Shown here: in pieces, positions 8,242-17,037 of the stretch
How the letters are laid out: each line of letters opens with the position of its first letter
Numbering within the stretch: the stretch's first letter is position 1
Source: Paenibacillus oryzisoli
GTDB lineage: Bacteria; Bacillota; Bacilli; Paenibacillales; NBRC-103111
Length of the DNA stretch: 64,000 nucleotides
Direction: 5' to 3'
Assembly (NCBI RefSeq): GCF_001653565.1
Contig: NZ_LYPB01000050.1
Location: forward strand, 372,001-436,000
Made by a program: the position numbers and the translations under genes
The notes under the pieces: model-generated
What the model was told of the DNA's origin: nothing
The model's input: only the letters and a program-made list of their open reading frames with translations
Databases searched by the model: none

Positions 8242-8957
8242 TTCGGAATACGCCCCGCCTCAAAGCCTGCGCGTCCCGCTTCAATCGCGAGTTTCATGGC
8301 GTAAGCCATTTTGACAGGATCCTTGGCACCTGATACGGCCGTGTTCAACAGCACGCCGTCCGCGCCCATTTCCATTGCCAATGATGCATCGGAGGGTGCA
8401 CCAATTCCCGCATCCACGATAACAGGTACTGTTGCTTGCTCGATAATGAAGCTCAGGTTCAGCGGGTTAATAATCCCTTGCCCTGTACCAATCGGTGATG
8501 CACCAGGCATAATGGCATGTACGCCGAGTGCTTGCAAACGTTTAGCTAGCAAAACATCGTCCGATGTGTAAGGCAACACGATAAAGCCTTCTTCCAGCAG
8601 CATTTCCGAAGCTTTCAACGTTTCCACGGGATCGGGCAGCAGCGTCATTTCATCGCCGATCACCTCGACTTTGATCATGTCGCACAAACCAGAAGCTTTC
8701 GCTAAGCGTGCGATACGCACGGCTTCTTCGGCTGTCTTGGCACCAGCTGTATTCGGCAGCAATGTGAAGTTTGACGTGTCCAGCATCGAGAGGAAGTTCG
8801 GCTGACTCGCCTCAAAAATATTCATCCGACGAACCGCAAACGTCAAAATTTGCGATTCTGAGATATCCACCGCTTGTTTTTGAATCTGAAAATCTGGAAA
8901 CTTCCCCGTACCTAGCAGCAAACGTGAACGAAATTCATATGGACCAATTTTTAACAT
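8190..8957 (-). CDS. thiG: Thiazole synthase
   Basis: 255 residues, the usual length. ThiG condenses DXP-derived carbon, dehydroglycine and ThiS thiocarboxylate into the thiazole ring. The start is the ATG at 8957 ([19 protein letters not shown]); an upstream in-frame ATG lies inside thiS. The Schiff-base lysine lies in MIKVEVIGD, and [20 protein letters not shown] and [10 protein letters not shown] form the phosphate and active-site loops. The ribosome site GGAGGAGG is also the last Gly codons of thiS, four bases before the start. The extreme C-terminus overlaps a tandem duplication. Confidence 0.96.
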   Translation of the reverse strand: MLKIGPYEFRSRLLLGTGKFPDFQIQKQAVDISESQILTFAVRRMNIFEASQPNFLSMLDTSNFTLLPNTAGAKTAEEAVRIARLAKASGLCDMIKVEVIGDEMTLLPDPVETLKASEMLLEEGFIVLPYTSDDVLLAKRLQALGVHAIMPGASPIGTGQGIINPLNLSFIIEQATVPVIVDAGIGAPSDASLAMEMGADGVLLNTAVSGAKDPVKMAYAMKLAIEAGRAGFEAGRIPKKRYASASSPMDGFSRV

Positions 8958-8961
8958 GTCT

Positions 8962-9165
8962 TTATCCTCCTCCAACGAAATGAACGATCTCAATTTTGTG
9001 ACCTTCCGCCAATTCAGCACCGGCGTGATCTTCTTTATGTAAAATGGCTGCGTTATGCTCTACCACGAGCATTTTGTCGCTTAGGTCGAAGTGGGCAAGC
9101 AGCTCCACAACGGTCCGAATCGTATCCGGTACGTCAACTGGCTGACCATTAATGTGCAGTTTCAA
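8962..9165 (-). CDS. thiS: Sulfur carrier protein ThiS
   Basis: 67 residues, ubiquitin-like beta-grasp fold. The C-terminal VHFVGGG ends in the Gly-Gly that is adenylated and thiocarboxylated before sulfur transfer to ThiG. The start is TTG at 9165, preceded by AAAGGAAT, and overlaps the end of thiO by 17 bases. No thiF adenylyltransferase is present in this cluster, so activation must use an enzyme encoded elsewhere. Confidence 0.93.
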   Translation of the reverse strand: MKLHINGQPVDVPDTIRTVVELLAHFDLSDKMLVVEHNAAILHKEDHAGAELAEGHKIEIVHFVGGG

Positions 9166-10378
9166 TGCTTATCAATTCCTTTCCTGGGGCTGAAAATGGT
9201 TCCTGACCCTCGTAACTGTTACTCACCCGTACGGTTCTAGGGGACAGATCAGGGCTGAACGCATCCAGCCAAGGAGCTATAGATGCTGTCCCCTGCTCAC
9301 CTGCGCCCTCTCCGCCCAGAATCCAATCCGCCATCACCTTCCCGGTGATCGGGCTCAACAGAATCCCGTTGCGGTAATGACCGCACGCTGTATATAAGCC
9401 CGCAACCGTCGGCACTTTGCCGATGTAAGGCAGCCCGTCGGCGGTCTGCGGGCGCAGCCCCGACCAAGCCTTCTCCCACTCGGCGTCGCCGAGCGCGTGC
9501 ATCAACCCCCTCGCTCGCTCCATAAGCTCGGCTAAGCCCGAGAGCGACACCTTGCGGTCATAGCTGTGCGGCACGACCGTCGCGCCGACCACCAGCCGTC
9601 CGCCGGCTTTCGGAACGATATAGCATCCTGGCGAGAACAGGGTTTTCTTCAAGAGCGGCTTCGGCGTCCTCACGGAGAAGCACTCGCCTTTCACTGGATA
9701 CATCGGCAGCTCGATGCCGATGCTCCCCAGCAGCTGACCGCTCCACGTGCCTGCGGCGACGACCACGTGGTCGCTGTAGAGCGGACCAGCGGCCGTCTGC
9801 ACGCCGATGACGCGCTCCTGCGCGGTCAGCAGCCCTTGCACCCCGGCGAAGGGCTGCACCTTCGCCCCAAGCACCTGCGCGGCCTGCGCGAACGCCGCCG
9901 CCAGCAGCGGAGCATCGACCTGCCCATCGCTGGGCAGGTACAGGGCTCCGCGCGTCGCTGCGCTCAGCGCGGGCTCCAGGGCCGTGGCTTCAGCGGCGCT
10001 TAGCCACTGGGCCTGCTCGCCCGCGGCGCGCTGGAGCTTCTCCCGCGCGCGCAGCTCCGCTTCTTGAACGTCGCTGAGCGCGACGTTCAGCAGCCCTTCA
10101 CGGACGAGGCCGATGTCGATGCCCGTGAGCTCTCGCAGTTCCCCGCTCAGCTCGGGGAACATAGATCTACTCAGGCGCGCCCACTGGAACAGGGCGCCCG
10201 TGTCTTCCATCTCGGACTGGGCGCCGAGCATGCCTGCTGCCGCAGCCGAGGCTTCTATGCCTAGCTGGCCGCGCTCTAGCAGCGTGACCGTTTGCCCTCT
10301 TTTGGCCAAGTAATAAGCAATGGATGTACCGATAACACCACCGCCAACGATGATGACAGGGGATCTTGTTGCTGACAT
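9149..10378 (-). CDS. thiO: Glycine oxidase
   Basis: About 409 residues from the ATG at 10378 (GAGGTG six bases upstream); a GTG three codons earlier overlaps the ribosome site. ThiO oxidises glycine to the imine used by ThiG. The FAD-binding GGGVIGTSIAYYLAKRG is at the N-terminus, followed by ERG (ribose contact), and the substrate-binding region includes HYRNGILLSP near residue 340. The protein is about 35-40 residues longer than Bacillus ThiO because of a C-terminal tail after the FAD domain. The middle of the gene (about 9700-10290) is distinctly GC-rich. It overlaps thiS by 17 bases. Confidence 0.93.
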   Translation of the reverse strand: MSATRSPVIIVGGGVIGTSIAYYLAKRGQTVTLLERGQLGIEASAAAAGMLGAQSEMEDTGALFQWARLSRSMFPELSGELRELTGIDIGLVREGLLNVALSDVQEAELRAREKLQRAAGEQAQWLSAAEATALEPALSAATRGALYLPSDGQVDAPLLAAAFAQAAQVLGAKVQPFAGVQGLLTAQERVIGVQTAAGPLYSDHVVVAAGTWSGQLLGSIGIELPMYPVKGECFSVRTPKPLLKKTLFSPGCYIVPKAGGRLVVGATVVPHSYDRKVSLSGLAELMERARGLMHALGDAEWEKAWSGLRPQTADGLPYIGKVPTVAGLYTACGHYRNGILLSPITGKVMADWILGGEGAGEQGTASIAPWLDAFSPDLSPRTVRVSNSYEGQEPFSAPGKELISIETAH

Positions 10379-10393
10379 TTCGCTCACCTCTAT

Positions 10394-10999
10394 TTATTGA
10401 AGCTCTTCATGATAGGCTAGAACGGCTCCAAGCGGATCCGCTGCTTCCCATATTCCGCTCATCACTGCGATGCCAGATGCTCCTGCATCCAGAACCGATT
10501 GGACTCTCGCAGGTGTCATCCCGCCTATTGCAATGACAGGAATGTTCACCCCATTAACTACTTGGCTTAACTGCTCCAAACCTCTAGGCGGCACGCCTTG
10601 CTTCGAGTTTGTCGCATAGATATGACCGAACATGACATAATCGGCCCCTTCTTTTTCACGCCACCTCGCCTCATCTACCCCATGCACAGAAACTCCGATG
10701 CGCTGTATCCCCTGGCAAAACTCATCCTGAATAACCAAAGGTGGCGTCGTACCTGGCAGTTGAAGCCCTCCTGTTTGCAAAGCCAACGCGACCGAAGGAA
10801 ACCCGTTAACGTACAAGCTACTCGCCGGAATCCCTTGCTCCACTACATACTGAATGCCGATGAACACTTCATCCAAGGATTTCGTTTTCTCTCGAATATG
10901 AATGGCTGTGACATACGGGTGAATCTGCGCCGCAATCTTTGCGATCTCAGACCATGTCATCTTCCCATTAGATATGACGTGCAGTTCTTTCTCAGACAT
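10394..10999 (-). CDS. tenI: Thiazole tautomerase TenI
   Basis: 201 residues from the ATG at 10999 (AGAGGAG upstream); an in-frame extension to 11155 would read through the riboswitch terminator and is not credible. TenI aromatises the thiazole tautomer made by ThiG. It is a ThiE paralogue: IHIREKTKSLDE, ADYVMFGHIYATNSKQG, IPVIAIGGMTP and SGIAVMSGI match Bacillus TenI better than ThiE, and the ThiE pyrimidine/pyrophosphate motifs (VNDD, QED) are absent. It is the first gene of the TPP-controlled operon; tenA is not present beside it. Confidence 0.88.
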   Translation of the reverse strand: MSEKELHVISNGKMTWSEIAKIAAQIHPYVTAIHIREKTKSLDEVFIGIQYVVEQGIPASSLYVNGFPSVALALQTGGLQLPGTTPPLVIQDEFCQGIQRIGVSVHGVDEARWREKEGADYVMFGHIYATNSKQGVPPRGLEQLSQVVNGVNIPVIAIGGMTPARVQSVLDAGASGIAVMSGIWEAADPLGAVLAYHEELQ

Positions 11000-11072
11000 T
11001 GAAGGGACTCCTCTCCACGATATCTCACTTCTCTTTAACCACGTGAACCATCTTGACTGTGCATATAAACAC

Positions 11073-11103
11073 AAAAAAACCACTTTCCTCAGGAAAGTGG
11101 TTG
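11073..11103 (-). terminator. Riboswitch-controlled intrinsic terminator of the thi operon
   Basis: On the minus strand CCACTTTCCT and AGGAAAGTGG form a perfect stem followed by seven T residues, between the TPP aptamer and tenI. Its 5' arm can instead pair with GGAAAGTGG at the 3' edge of the aptamer, an antiterminator arrangement. Confidence 0.93.
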
Positions 11104-11149
11104 TAGGCTGCCTCATCATAAATAGCAATAAATTCGGCTCCGTAGCTCG

Positions 11150-11238
11150 TTCCACTTTCCTCCGCTGGCATAAACCAGATCAGGTTCAAAGGGTTCAGTC
11201 TGCACTGTCTCAGCCTCTCGGCGCCCCTAGGGATTCAT
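11150..11238 (-). promoter_or_regulatory. TPP riboswitch (THI box)
   Basis: The minus strand carries the THI-box core in order: TAGGGGCGCC, GAGGCTGAGA, ACCCTTTGAACCTGATCTGG and ATGCCAGCGGAGG. These are the conserved pyrimidine-sensing and pyrophosphate-sensing segments. It lies between the promoter and the terminator ahead of tenI, so excess thiamin pyrophosphate should stop transcription of the whole operon. Confidence 0.97.
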
Positions 11239-11257
11239 TCGTATGCGATTACTATTC

Positions 11258-11286
11258 ATCATAGCATGACAGCCAACTCTTGGAAA
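11258..11286 (-). promoter_or_regulatory. Probable promoter of the thi operon
   Basis: Minus strand TATGAT (11263-11258) with an extended TGC ahead of it and TTTCCA (11286-11281) 17 bases upstream. It would place the transcript start about 10-15 bases before the riboswitch. Confidence 0.55.
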
Positions 11287-11421
11287 TAATAATTTTCCAT
11301 ATTCGCTTGCAGTCAACCTAGCCTTTCTCAGTTTAGTGAGAATAACCTCATCTCCCTGAAACCATTTCCAATACTTCCCGTATAGGAGTATAAGTAAATC
11401 TTATATTAAGGGGTGTTTGCC

Positions 11422-12429
11422 ATGGAACCATTTGTACTGCCAGAACCTGATCGACGAAGACCCTCCTCCCTCCCGCCAGGCTTGATGACCAAAATCGTGA
11501 TCGGCCTTGTCATCGTTCTCGTCCTTATTTTCGGCTCTTCCACTTTCTACACGGTACAGGAGCATGAGAAGGCGGCTATTCTAACATTAGGTAAATATAC
11601 GACCGAGAAGGAAGCTGGACTTCACTTTAAACTCCCTTTTCCCATTCAACAAGTAATTGTATTACCTGCCAAAAAGACACAACGTATCCAAATCGGCTTC
11701 CGTGAAGCTAATGGCAAAATTACGCCCGTCGAAGAAGAAGCGATGATGATTACCGGGGATGAGAATATTTTGTCCGCTGATGCCGTGGTGGAATGGAATA
11801 TTAGTGACATGCGCAACTATTTGTATAATATTGATAATGCTGAACTATTCCTACGCAACTCCGCGAGTGCTGCGATTCGTTCGGTTATTGGAGCGACAGC
11901 GCTAGATTTTGCTATTACCGAAGGTAAAACCGAAGTCCAAGGCAAGGTCAAAGAGCGTTTGATTGAAATGCAGACGAAGTATCAAACGGGCATCCATATT
12001 GTCGATTTGAAATTCCAAGATATTGAGCCGCCAGCAGGCGATGTGCAGAATGCTTTTAAGGATGTAACGAATGCACGTGAAGAGAAAAATACGAAGATTA
12101 ACGTGGCAACGAAATACGAAAATGATATCCTTCCTCGGGAGCGCGGTAACGCGCAGGCACTAATTGAGAATGCCGAAGCTCAGAAGAAATCACGGATTTT
12201 GAATGCACAGGGGGATGTTGCGAAGTTTAATGCCCTGTATGCGGAATATGCCAATAATAAATCAGTAACCGAGAGCAGGCTTATCATTGAGACGTTAGAA
12301 AAAATATTGCCGAATGCCAAAATTTTCATCAGCGACAGCACCGGCGAAACTGTTAAATATCTACCAATTAATGAGCTGTTGCGTACACCTGCTGCTGCAA
12401 CAGGTACGACTGGAGGGACTGCGAAATGA
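11422..12429 (+). CDS. hflK: SPFH/band-7 protease modulator HflK
   Basis: 335 residues from the ATG at 11422 (AAGGGG nine bases upstream). One membrane segment at about residues 22-45 is followed by an SPFH/prohibitin domain (TVQEHEKAAILTLGKY; VEWNISDMRNYLYNI) and a long charged coiled-coil region. HflK and HflC form a membrane cage around the FtsH protease and adjust membrane-protein turnover. The stop overlaps the hflC start as ATGA, so the partners are translationally coupled. Confidence 0.92.
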   Translation: MEPFVLPEPDRRRPSSLPPGLMTKIVIGLVIVLVLIFGSSTFYTVQEHEKAAILTLGKYTTEKEAGLHFKLPFPIQQVIVLPAKKTQRIQIGFREANGKITPVEEEAMMITGDENILSADAVVEWNISDMRNYLYNIDNAELFLRNSASAAIRSVIGATALDFAITEGKTEVQGKVKERLIEMQTKYQTGIHIVDLKFQDIEPPAGDVQNAFKDVTNAREEKNTKINVATKYENDILPRERGNAQALIENAEAQKKSRILNAQGDVAKFNALYAEYANNKSVTESRLIIETLEKILPNAKIFISDSTGETVKYLPINELLRTPAAATGTTGGTAK

Positions 12430-13298
12430 CCACACAAAATAAATGGATTCTGAGATCCATCCTTGGTGTCGTTCTCGTCTTTTTCTTCCTGATTTCCATC
12501 TTTATTGTCAAAGAAGGCCAATACCGCGTCGTCCTCAAATTCGGGGAAGCTGTTCGTATCCAGACAGAACCTGGTATTCATTTTAAAATCCCCTTCATTG
12601 AATCGGTTCGTACACTTCCTAAATACCAGATGGTGTATGATAGCAAGCCTACTTCCATTCTGACCAAAGATAAGAAGCCGATCGAAGTGGATAACTATAC
12701 GGTATGGCGCATTGATGATGCGCAGCAATTCTTGCGCACGATTCAATCGATCACTGGCGGGGAAGAGCGGATTGATGCCGCTGTGTACAACACCGTTCGA
12801 CGGAAGTTGTCGGAGATCAATTACAGCGATATTATCAGCGAAAATACGCAGCGCGGGAATTTGAACGATGAGATTACGAAGGAAGTTTCGGATTTGATGG
12901 AGCGCGATAACTACGGCATTCAGATTGTCGATGTGCGCATCAAACGCACGGATCTACCTGAGTCCAACAAACAAAGCGTATACAAACGGATGATCTCTGA
13001 CCGTCAATCCATTGCCGCGAAGTACTTGTCCGAGGGCGATGAGGAGTCGAAGAAAATCACCTCCAAAGCCGATCGGCAAGCAAGCGAGTTGATCGCACAA
13101 GCGCAAGCGGATGCGAAGAAAATTGTCGCCGAAGGCGAGCAAGAAGCCGCTAAAATTTATAACTCCGCTTACGGCCAGGACCCTTCTTTCTACAATTTCT
13201 ACCGTACGCTGGATAGTTACTTGGTGTCATTCAAAGGGGAGCCTGTCATTATGCTGCCGATTGATTCTCCGTACACGAAAATTTTACTTGGTAAATAA
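12426..13298 (+). CDS. hflC: SPFH/band-7 protease modulator HflC
   Basis: 290 residues. N-terminal membrane segment at about 8-27 (SILGVVLVFFFLISIFIV), then the SPFH domain (VKEGQYRVVLKFGEAVR; EPGIHFKIPF) and the HflC-type helical segment (LPESNKQSVYKRMISDRQSIAAKY) ending in an Ala/Glu-rich coiled coil. It pairs with HflK. A strong terminator follows at 13314. Confidence 0.93.
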   Translation: MTTQNKWILRSILGVVLVFFFLISIFIVKEGQYRVVLKFGEAVRIQTEPGIHFKIPFIESVRTLPKYQMVYDSKPTSILTKDKKPIEVDNYTVWRIDDAQQFLRTIQSITGGEERIDAAVYNTVRRKLSEINYSDIISENTQRGNLNDEITKEVSDLMERDNYGIQIVDVRIKRTDLPESNKQSVYKRMISDRQSIAAKYLSEGDEESKKITSKADRQASELIAQAQADAKKIVAEGEQEAAKIYNSAYGQDPSFYNFYRTLDSYLVSFKGEPVIMLPIDSPYTKILLGK

Positions 13299-13313
13299 TT
13301 GAGGTCTATGTAA

Positions 13314-13347
13314 GAGCATGTCATCTTCGGATGGCATGCTTTTTTTG
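13314..13347 (+). terminator. Terminator of hflKC
   Basis: AGCATG-CATC / GATG-CATGCT stem with a TTCG loop and seven T residues, 16 bases after the hflC stop. Confidence 0.93.
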
Positions 13348-13479
13348 TTTATGTCCTTAACCTTCCTCTAATTGACTCTTATCTTCTATTACTTGTTCTG
13401 CTACAATTGTAAGATCATCATCACAATCGGCTTACTACCGCACTCGTTCTGAGCTGGTCACGAAAGGATGTTCACCTAG

Positions 13480-14463
13480 ATGCTGCCTCAGTTGAATCGC
13501 CAATTAGAAAAGATCTTGCCGCTCATCACACCTCTCAGTGTTCTTATCGGAGTTCTGCTCGGAAGTCACTTATCTGGGTTCACCTATTTGTCGCCATGGT
13601 TGTTTGCCTTCATGACGTTCTCGGGGAGTATCTCTTCGAGTTTCAAAGAATTCATCAAGGTTGTCGTTCAGCCACTGCCGCTTCTGACTACCTTATTCAT
13701 TCTGCATGTCGGGATGCCGCTCATCGCACTCGGACTCGGTCATGCTGTCTATCGTCACGAACCGCTGACAATTACGGGACTTATTCTGGCCGTGGCCATT
13801 CCTACTGGGATTACAAGCTTCGTGTGGGTGGCGATTTATCGCGGCAATATCGTACTCACGCTGTCGATCATCCTGATGGATACGATTCTCTCCCCTTTTG
13901 TCGTGCCATATACACTCTCTCTGCTCGTCGGCACCAAGGTGCAGCTCGATACGTTCGCGATGATGAAAGGCTTGTTCTTCATGATCGTCGTTCCTTCTCT
14001 CATCGGGATGGGGCTCAATCAGTGGACGCGGGGTAAAATTAAGGAGCAATGGGGAGGCCGTTTAAGTCCATTTTCCAAGATATGCATGGGTATCGTTGTC
14101 GCGATTAATAGCTCTGTCATAGCTCCGTACCTCCGGGATTTCAATGCGAAGCTGCTCGGGTTAGCAGGCTTTGTACTAGTGGTGGCCTCACTGGGCTACA
14201 TGATCGGTTGGCTTGTCGCTAGACTGTTCCGCTGGGAACAAGATGTCGTGGTTGCTCTTACTTTTAACAGTGGTATGCGTAATATTAGTGCGGGTGCAGT
14301 CCTCGCTGTTGCTTATTTCCCGCCACCTGTAGCGATTCCTGTCGTACTCGGCATGTTGTTTCAACAGTCACTTGCTTCTCTCTTCGGTTATCTCTTAAAT
14401 CGAACGTATGCGTTGAAAAGCGACCCGCCTAGGTTAAACGTTAATGGCGTTAAACAGATGTAA
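13480..14463 (+). CDS. Bile acid:sodium symporter (BASS) family transporter
   Basis: 327 residues with nine to ten hydrophobic segments. The sequence agrees with the BASS/SBF fold: FMTFSGSISSSFKEF near residue 46, HVGMPLIALGLG, then AVAIPTGITSFVW and FNSGMRNISAG, the crossover-region motifs that bind sodium. Bacterial members move organic anions or sulfur and pantoate-type compounds with sodium; the substrate here is unknown. A weak AAAGGA lies about 13 bases upstream of the ATG. It is a single gene followed by a terminator. Confidence 0.85.
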   Translation: MLPQLNRQLEKILPLITPLSVLIGVLLGSHLSGFTYLSPWLFAFMTFSGSISSSFKEFIKVVVQPLPLLTTLFILHVGMPLIALGLGHAVYRHEPLTITGLILAVAIPTGITSFVWVAIYRGNIVLTLSIILMDTILSPFVVPYTLSLLVGTKVQLDTFAMMKGLFFMIVVPSLIGMGLNQWTRGKIKEQWGGRLSPFSKICMGIVVAINSSVIAPYLRDFNAKLLGLAGFVLVVASLGYMIGWLVARLFRWEQDVVVALTFNSGMRNISAGAVLAVAYFPPPVAIPVVLGMLFQQSLASLFGYLLNRTYALKSDPPRLNVNGVKQM

Positions 14464-14465
14464 GT

Positions 14466-14500
14466 AAAGACTGCTCAGCGTGTGCTGAGCAGTCTTTATT
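14466..14500. terminator. Bidirectional terminator
   Basis: Perfect stem AAAGACTGCTCAGC / GCTGAGCAGTCTTT with a GTGT loop between the convergent BASS and sdpI genes; A/T runs on both sides allow action in both directions. Confidence 0.9.
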
Positions 14501-14510
14501 TGGGCCTATT

Positions 14511-15149
14511 TTATTTCGAGAGGCGGCTAAACATCACATACGAATAGATAATCGGAATGAAGGAAGAGATGAGGATAGCCGCAATAAAAATGCCGATGGC
14601 GACGGAGCTCGCTAAGAACGCTGCAATGAAAGCGACAATGCCTCCGACCATCATCAGCGGTCCACCTAACCGATGCGTCTTTCTCCATATTTCTTCATTT
14701 GCGAGTGTCCAAGGTGTCCGAATGCCGAACGTATAGTTGGGCTTCACTTGCGTCAAAAAGTTCCCCATCACAGCAAACAACACGCCCAGCAAAATCATCG
14801 TGATTTTCTTAAAGTCCAGGCTGTACCCCAGATTAAAGAAAATGATTGCCCAGCCAACAACGGCCAAGAGAATGGTTACGCCGAATCGCGTTACCTCAAA
14901 TGCCGCAGGAAATTTCTCGAAATTGGCTTTCTTCGGATCAATCGCTCTCATAGCACGCATAAACAGCGGCAGCAGACCCAGCAGTACCAGCATGAGCAGC
15001 GACATTTCTTTGCTCATCGTTCCGTTTACTTCATTATTCACACCGAAATGGCTCGCCATCGTATCCGGAAGTCTGCTATAAAGTATAAAGCCCCCTATCG
15101 CTGGCGAAAGGCTGATTACAAGCAACAAGATTTCCTTCCATTTTTTCAT
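14511..15149 (-). CDS. sdpI: SdpI family immunity/membrane protein
   Basis: 212 residues with about six membrane segments. The N-terminal DUF1648 region (SRLPDTMASHFGVNNEVNG) and the SdpI core (YTFGIRTPWTLANEEIWRKTHRLGG) are both clear. In Bacillus, SdpI gives immunity to the SDP cannibalism toxin and controls SdpR by membrane sequestration. The start overlaps the end of sdpR (ATGA) with AAGGAGGAG ahead of it. No sdpABC toxin genes lie in this window, so it may serve as a general membrane-toxin defence. Confidence 0.9.
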   Translation of the reverse strand: MKKWKEILLLVISLSPAIGGFILYSRLPDTMASHFGVNNEVNGTMSKEMSLLMLVLLGLLPLFMRAMRAIDPKKANFEKFPAAFEVTRFGVTILLAVVGWAIIFFNLGYSLDFKKITMILLGVLFAVMGNFLTQVKPNYTFGIRTPWTLANEEIWRKTHRLGGPLMMVGGIVAFIAAFLASSVAIGIFIAAILISSFIPIIYSYVMFSRLSK

Positions 15150-15424
15150 GACGACTCCTCCTTATCTTGTTTGTTAAGAATGTTAAACATCCATCCGATG
15201 ACATCTTCAACAACTGTCGTGTGCAAGGTATATAGGATATGTTGTCCATGACGTTCATCCATGACAAGTCCCGCCTGTTTGAGCAGATTCAAGTGATGTG
15301 ATATGCTCGGCTTACTAATCTTGAAATGATCAGCAATATCACCGGCATTCATACTCTTTTCTCGCAGCAGTTGTAGAATTTCACGACGAGTCGGATCCGC
15401 TAGCGCTTTAAATGCCTCGTTCAA
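15146..15424 (-). CDS. sdpR: ArsR family autorepressor SdpR
   Basis: 92 residues. The start is TTG at 15424 with AAGGAGGAG seven bases upstream. The winged helix (FKALADPTRREILQLL; AGDIADHFKISKPSISHHLNLLKQAGLV) closely follows Bacillus SdpR, including the ISKPSISHHLN recognition helix. It should repress its own operon through the palindrome at 15441-15460 until SdpI retains it at the membrane. No metal-binding cysteines are seen, as expected for this subgroup. Confidence 0.92.
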   Translation of the reverse strand: MNEAFKALADPTRREILQLLREKSMNAGDIADHFKISKPSISHHLNLLKQAGLVMDERHGQHILYTLHTTVVEDVIGWMFNILNKQDKEESS

Positions 15425-15440
15425 ATGAAAGCTCCTCCTT

Positions 15441-15460
15441 ATTTAGATATTTGTCTAAAT
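15441..15460. promoter_or_regulatory. SdpR operator candidate
   Basis: Inverted repeat ATTTAGATATTTGTCTAAAT (7-bp arms, six-base centre) lies between the promoter and the ribosome site of sdpR, overlapping the expected transcript start. ArsR-type repressors bind such sites. Confidence 0.75.
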
Positions 15461-15470
15461 GTATAATCAA

Positions 15471-15499
15471 ATAGTACCTCTATTTTCCCAACCTGTCAA
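15471..15499 (-). promoter_or_regulatory. Sigma-A promoter of sdpRI
   Basis: Minus strand TTGACA (15499-15494), 17-base spacer, TACTAT (15476-15471), immediately upstream of the palindromic operator. Confidence 0.75.
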
Positions 15500-15592
15500 C
15501 TGGCATATACCTCATCTATTTTGGCTATTCGCCCATGTAGGTTTATAATAAAGACCATACATTACTTCATGCACCAGACAGGATGGATTCAC

Positions 15593-16933
15593 ATGAACGA
15601 TAAAATTGTAATGCCCGTTTGGACAATCGGCTTGTTCATTGTGGTTATGAATACGACGATGTTCAACGTCTCGATTCCCAGTATTATTCAAGATCTCAAT
15701 ATCACGGCAGATCTCGGATCTTGGGTTATTTCCAGCTATTCCATTGGCTACGCCTTATCTACGGTTATCTATAGTAGACTCTCGGATGTAGTTCAGATTC
15801 GTAAATTGCTCACGGCAGGACTTATTGTACTCGGACTTTCCTCCGTATTCGGACTGTTCGCAAGAGAGTTTCACACCCTGTTGGCGGCACGTATTCTCCA
15901 ATCCGCAGGCGCAGGTGTGATGGCTGGACTTGGCTTGGTTCTCGCCAGTCGCTACATCCCGATTGAACGAAGAGGCTCGGCGATTGCGATGATTTCTGCG
16001 GGGAGCGCGATGGCCTTCGGACTTGGACCGATCGTTGGCGGCATCATCAGCGAATATTGGGGCTGGAATGGATTGTTTGCTATAACCTGCCTAGTCTTAG
16101 TCATTCTCCCTGTTCTCTTGCGCTTGCTTCCCAAAGAACAGCCTGTTGCCTTCCGCTTTGACATGCTAGGAGCGCTGCTAACCGTAGTGAATGCTGCATC
16201 TTTGCTGCTCGCAGTTACGCAGCTTTCTGGTCTGTGGCTGGCGATTAGCGGCCTCTCCTTTGCTATACACGCGTGGCACTTGCGACGATCTAATGACACG
16301 TTCATTAATCCGTTATTATTGGTGAATCCAGCCTTTCGGAAACTTGTGTTCATCGGGTTCTGCATCCTAGTTCTGAACCTCGGCAATCTATTTCTCATGC
16401 CACTTGTTCTTGCCAAGGTGTTCCACCAATCTGCCATGACCATCGGTTTAACGATTGCGCCAGGAGCGATTCTATCTGCGTTCCTAACCCGCTTCGTCGG
16501 CCGCTGGATTGATCGGTTCGGCAATCTGCGGTTTCTGTATATCGGCCACGGGCTGTTAACTCTGGTCATGATCGCATTCGCAACGTTGCTTGGCGCTTCC
16601 CCTCACGTCGTCATGATCGGCTACCTTTGCTTCTCGCCTGCCTTCTCCGCGACAATGGCATCGTTAAATAATGAGACTTCACGCATCATGCCGAAGCCTC
16701 TAATAGGCTCTGGCATGGGGCTCATGCAGCTGATCCAATTTTTCGGAGGATCCATGTCTGTCGCGATATGCGGCATTCTACTCGAAGTTCAGCGGAATAC
16801 CTCGCTCCTACAGTCGTACAAGCATGTTTATGGTTTGTTGATCGTCGTCGGTCTTTGCTCGTTCGGAATGCTGCTGTGGTATGGGCTGTCGAGGATGCAG
16901 ACGAGAGCCGAGGATGGCTCAGCAGCTAATTAG
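15593..16933 (+). CDS. MFS multidrug/tetracycline-type efflux transporter
   Basis: 446 residues from the ATG at 15593 (AGGATGG upstream); longer in-frame starts lack a ribosome site. Twelve to fourteen membrane segments. The N-terminal half shows drug:proton antiporter signatures: YSRLSDVVQIRKLLTAGL (motif A region), ARILQSAGAGVMAG, and MAFGLGPIVGGIISEYWGW, the motif C typical of exporters. It resembles the Tet(L)/QacA (DHA2-like) group. The substrate cannot be predicted. It is divergent from sdpR, so the two starts share the 168-base gap. Confidence 0.85.
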   Translation: MNDKIVMPVWTIGLFIVVMNTTMFNVSIPSIIQDLNITADLGSWVISSYSIGYALSTVIYSRLSDVVQIRKLLTAGLIVLGLSSVFGLFAREFHTLLAARILQSAGAGVMAGLGLVLASRYIPIERRGSAIAMISAGSAMAFGLGPIVGGIISEYWGWNGLFAITCLVLVILPVLLRLLPKEQPVAFRFDMLGALLTVVNAASLLLAVTQLSGLWLAISGLSFAIHAWHLRRSNDTFINPLLLVNPAFRKLVFIGFCILVLNLGNLFLMPLVLAKVFHQSAMTIGLTIAPGAILSAFLTRFVGRWIDRFGNLRFLYIGHGLLTLVMIAFATLLGASPHVVMIGYLCFSPAFSATMASLNNETSRIMPKPLIGSGMGLMQLIQFFGGSMSVAICGILLEVQRNTSLLQSYKHVYGLLIVVGLCSFGMLLWYGLSRMQTRAEDGSAAN

Positions 16934-17037
16934 CGGGGGATACATGTTCCGTGCATGGAGAAAATACCGCTGAAGTCCTTCTTCGCGTATAGGCGACTAC
17001 TGTTATTAGATCGATACATAGACCATATTAGCTGGAA

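Noticed and set aside
11000-11155. N-terminal extension of tenI to 11155
   Set aside because: It would place the coding region over the riboswitch terminator; the ATG at 10999 has its own AGAGGAG site.
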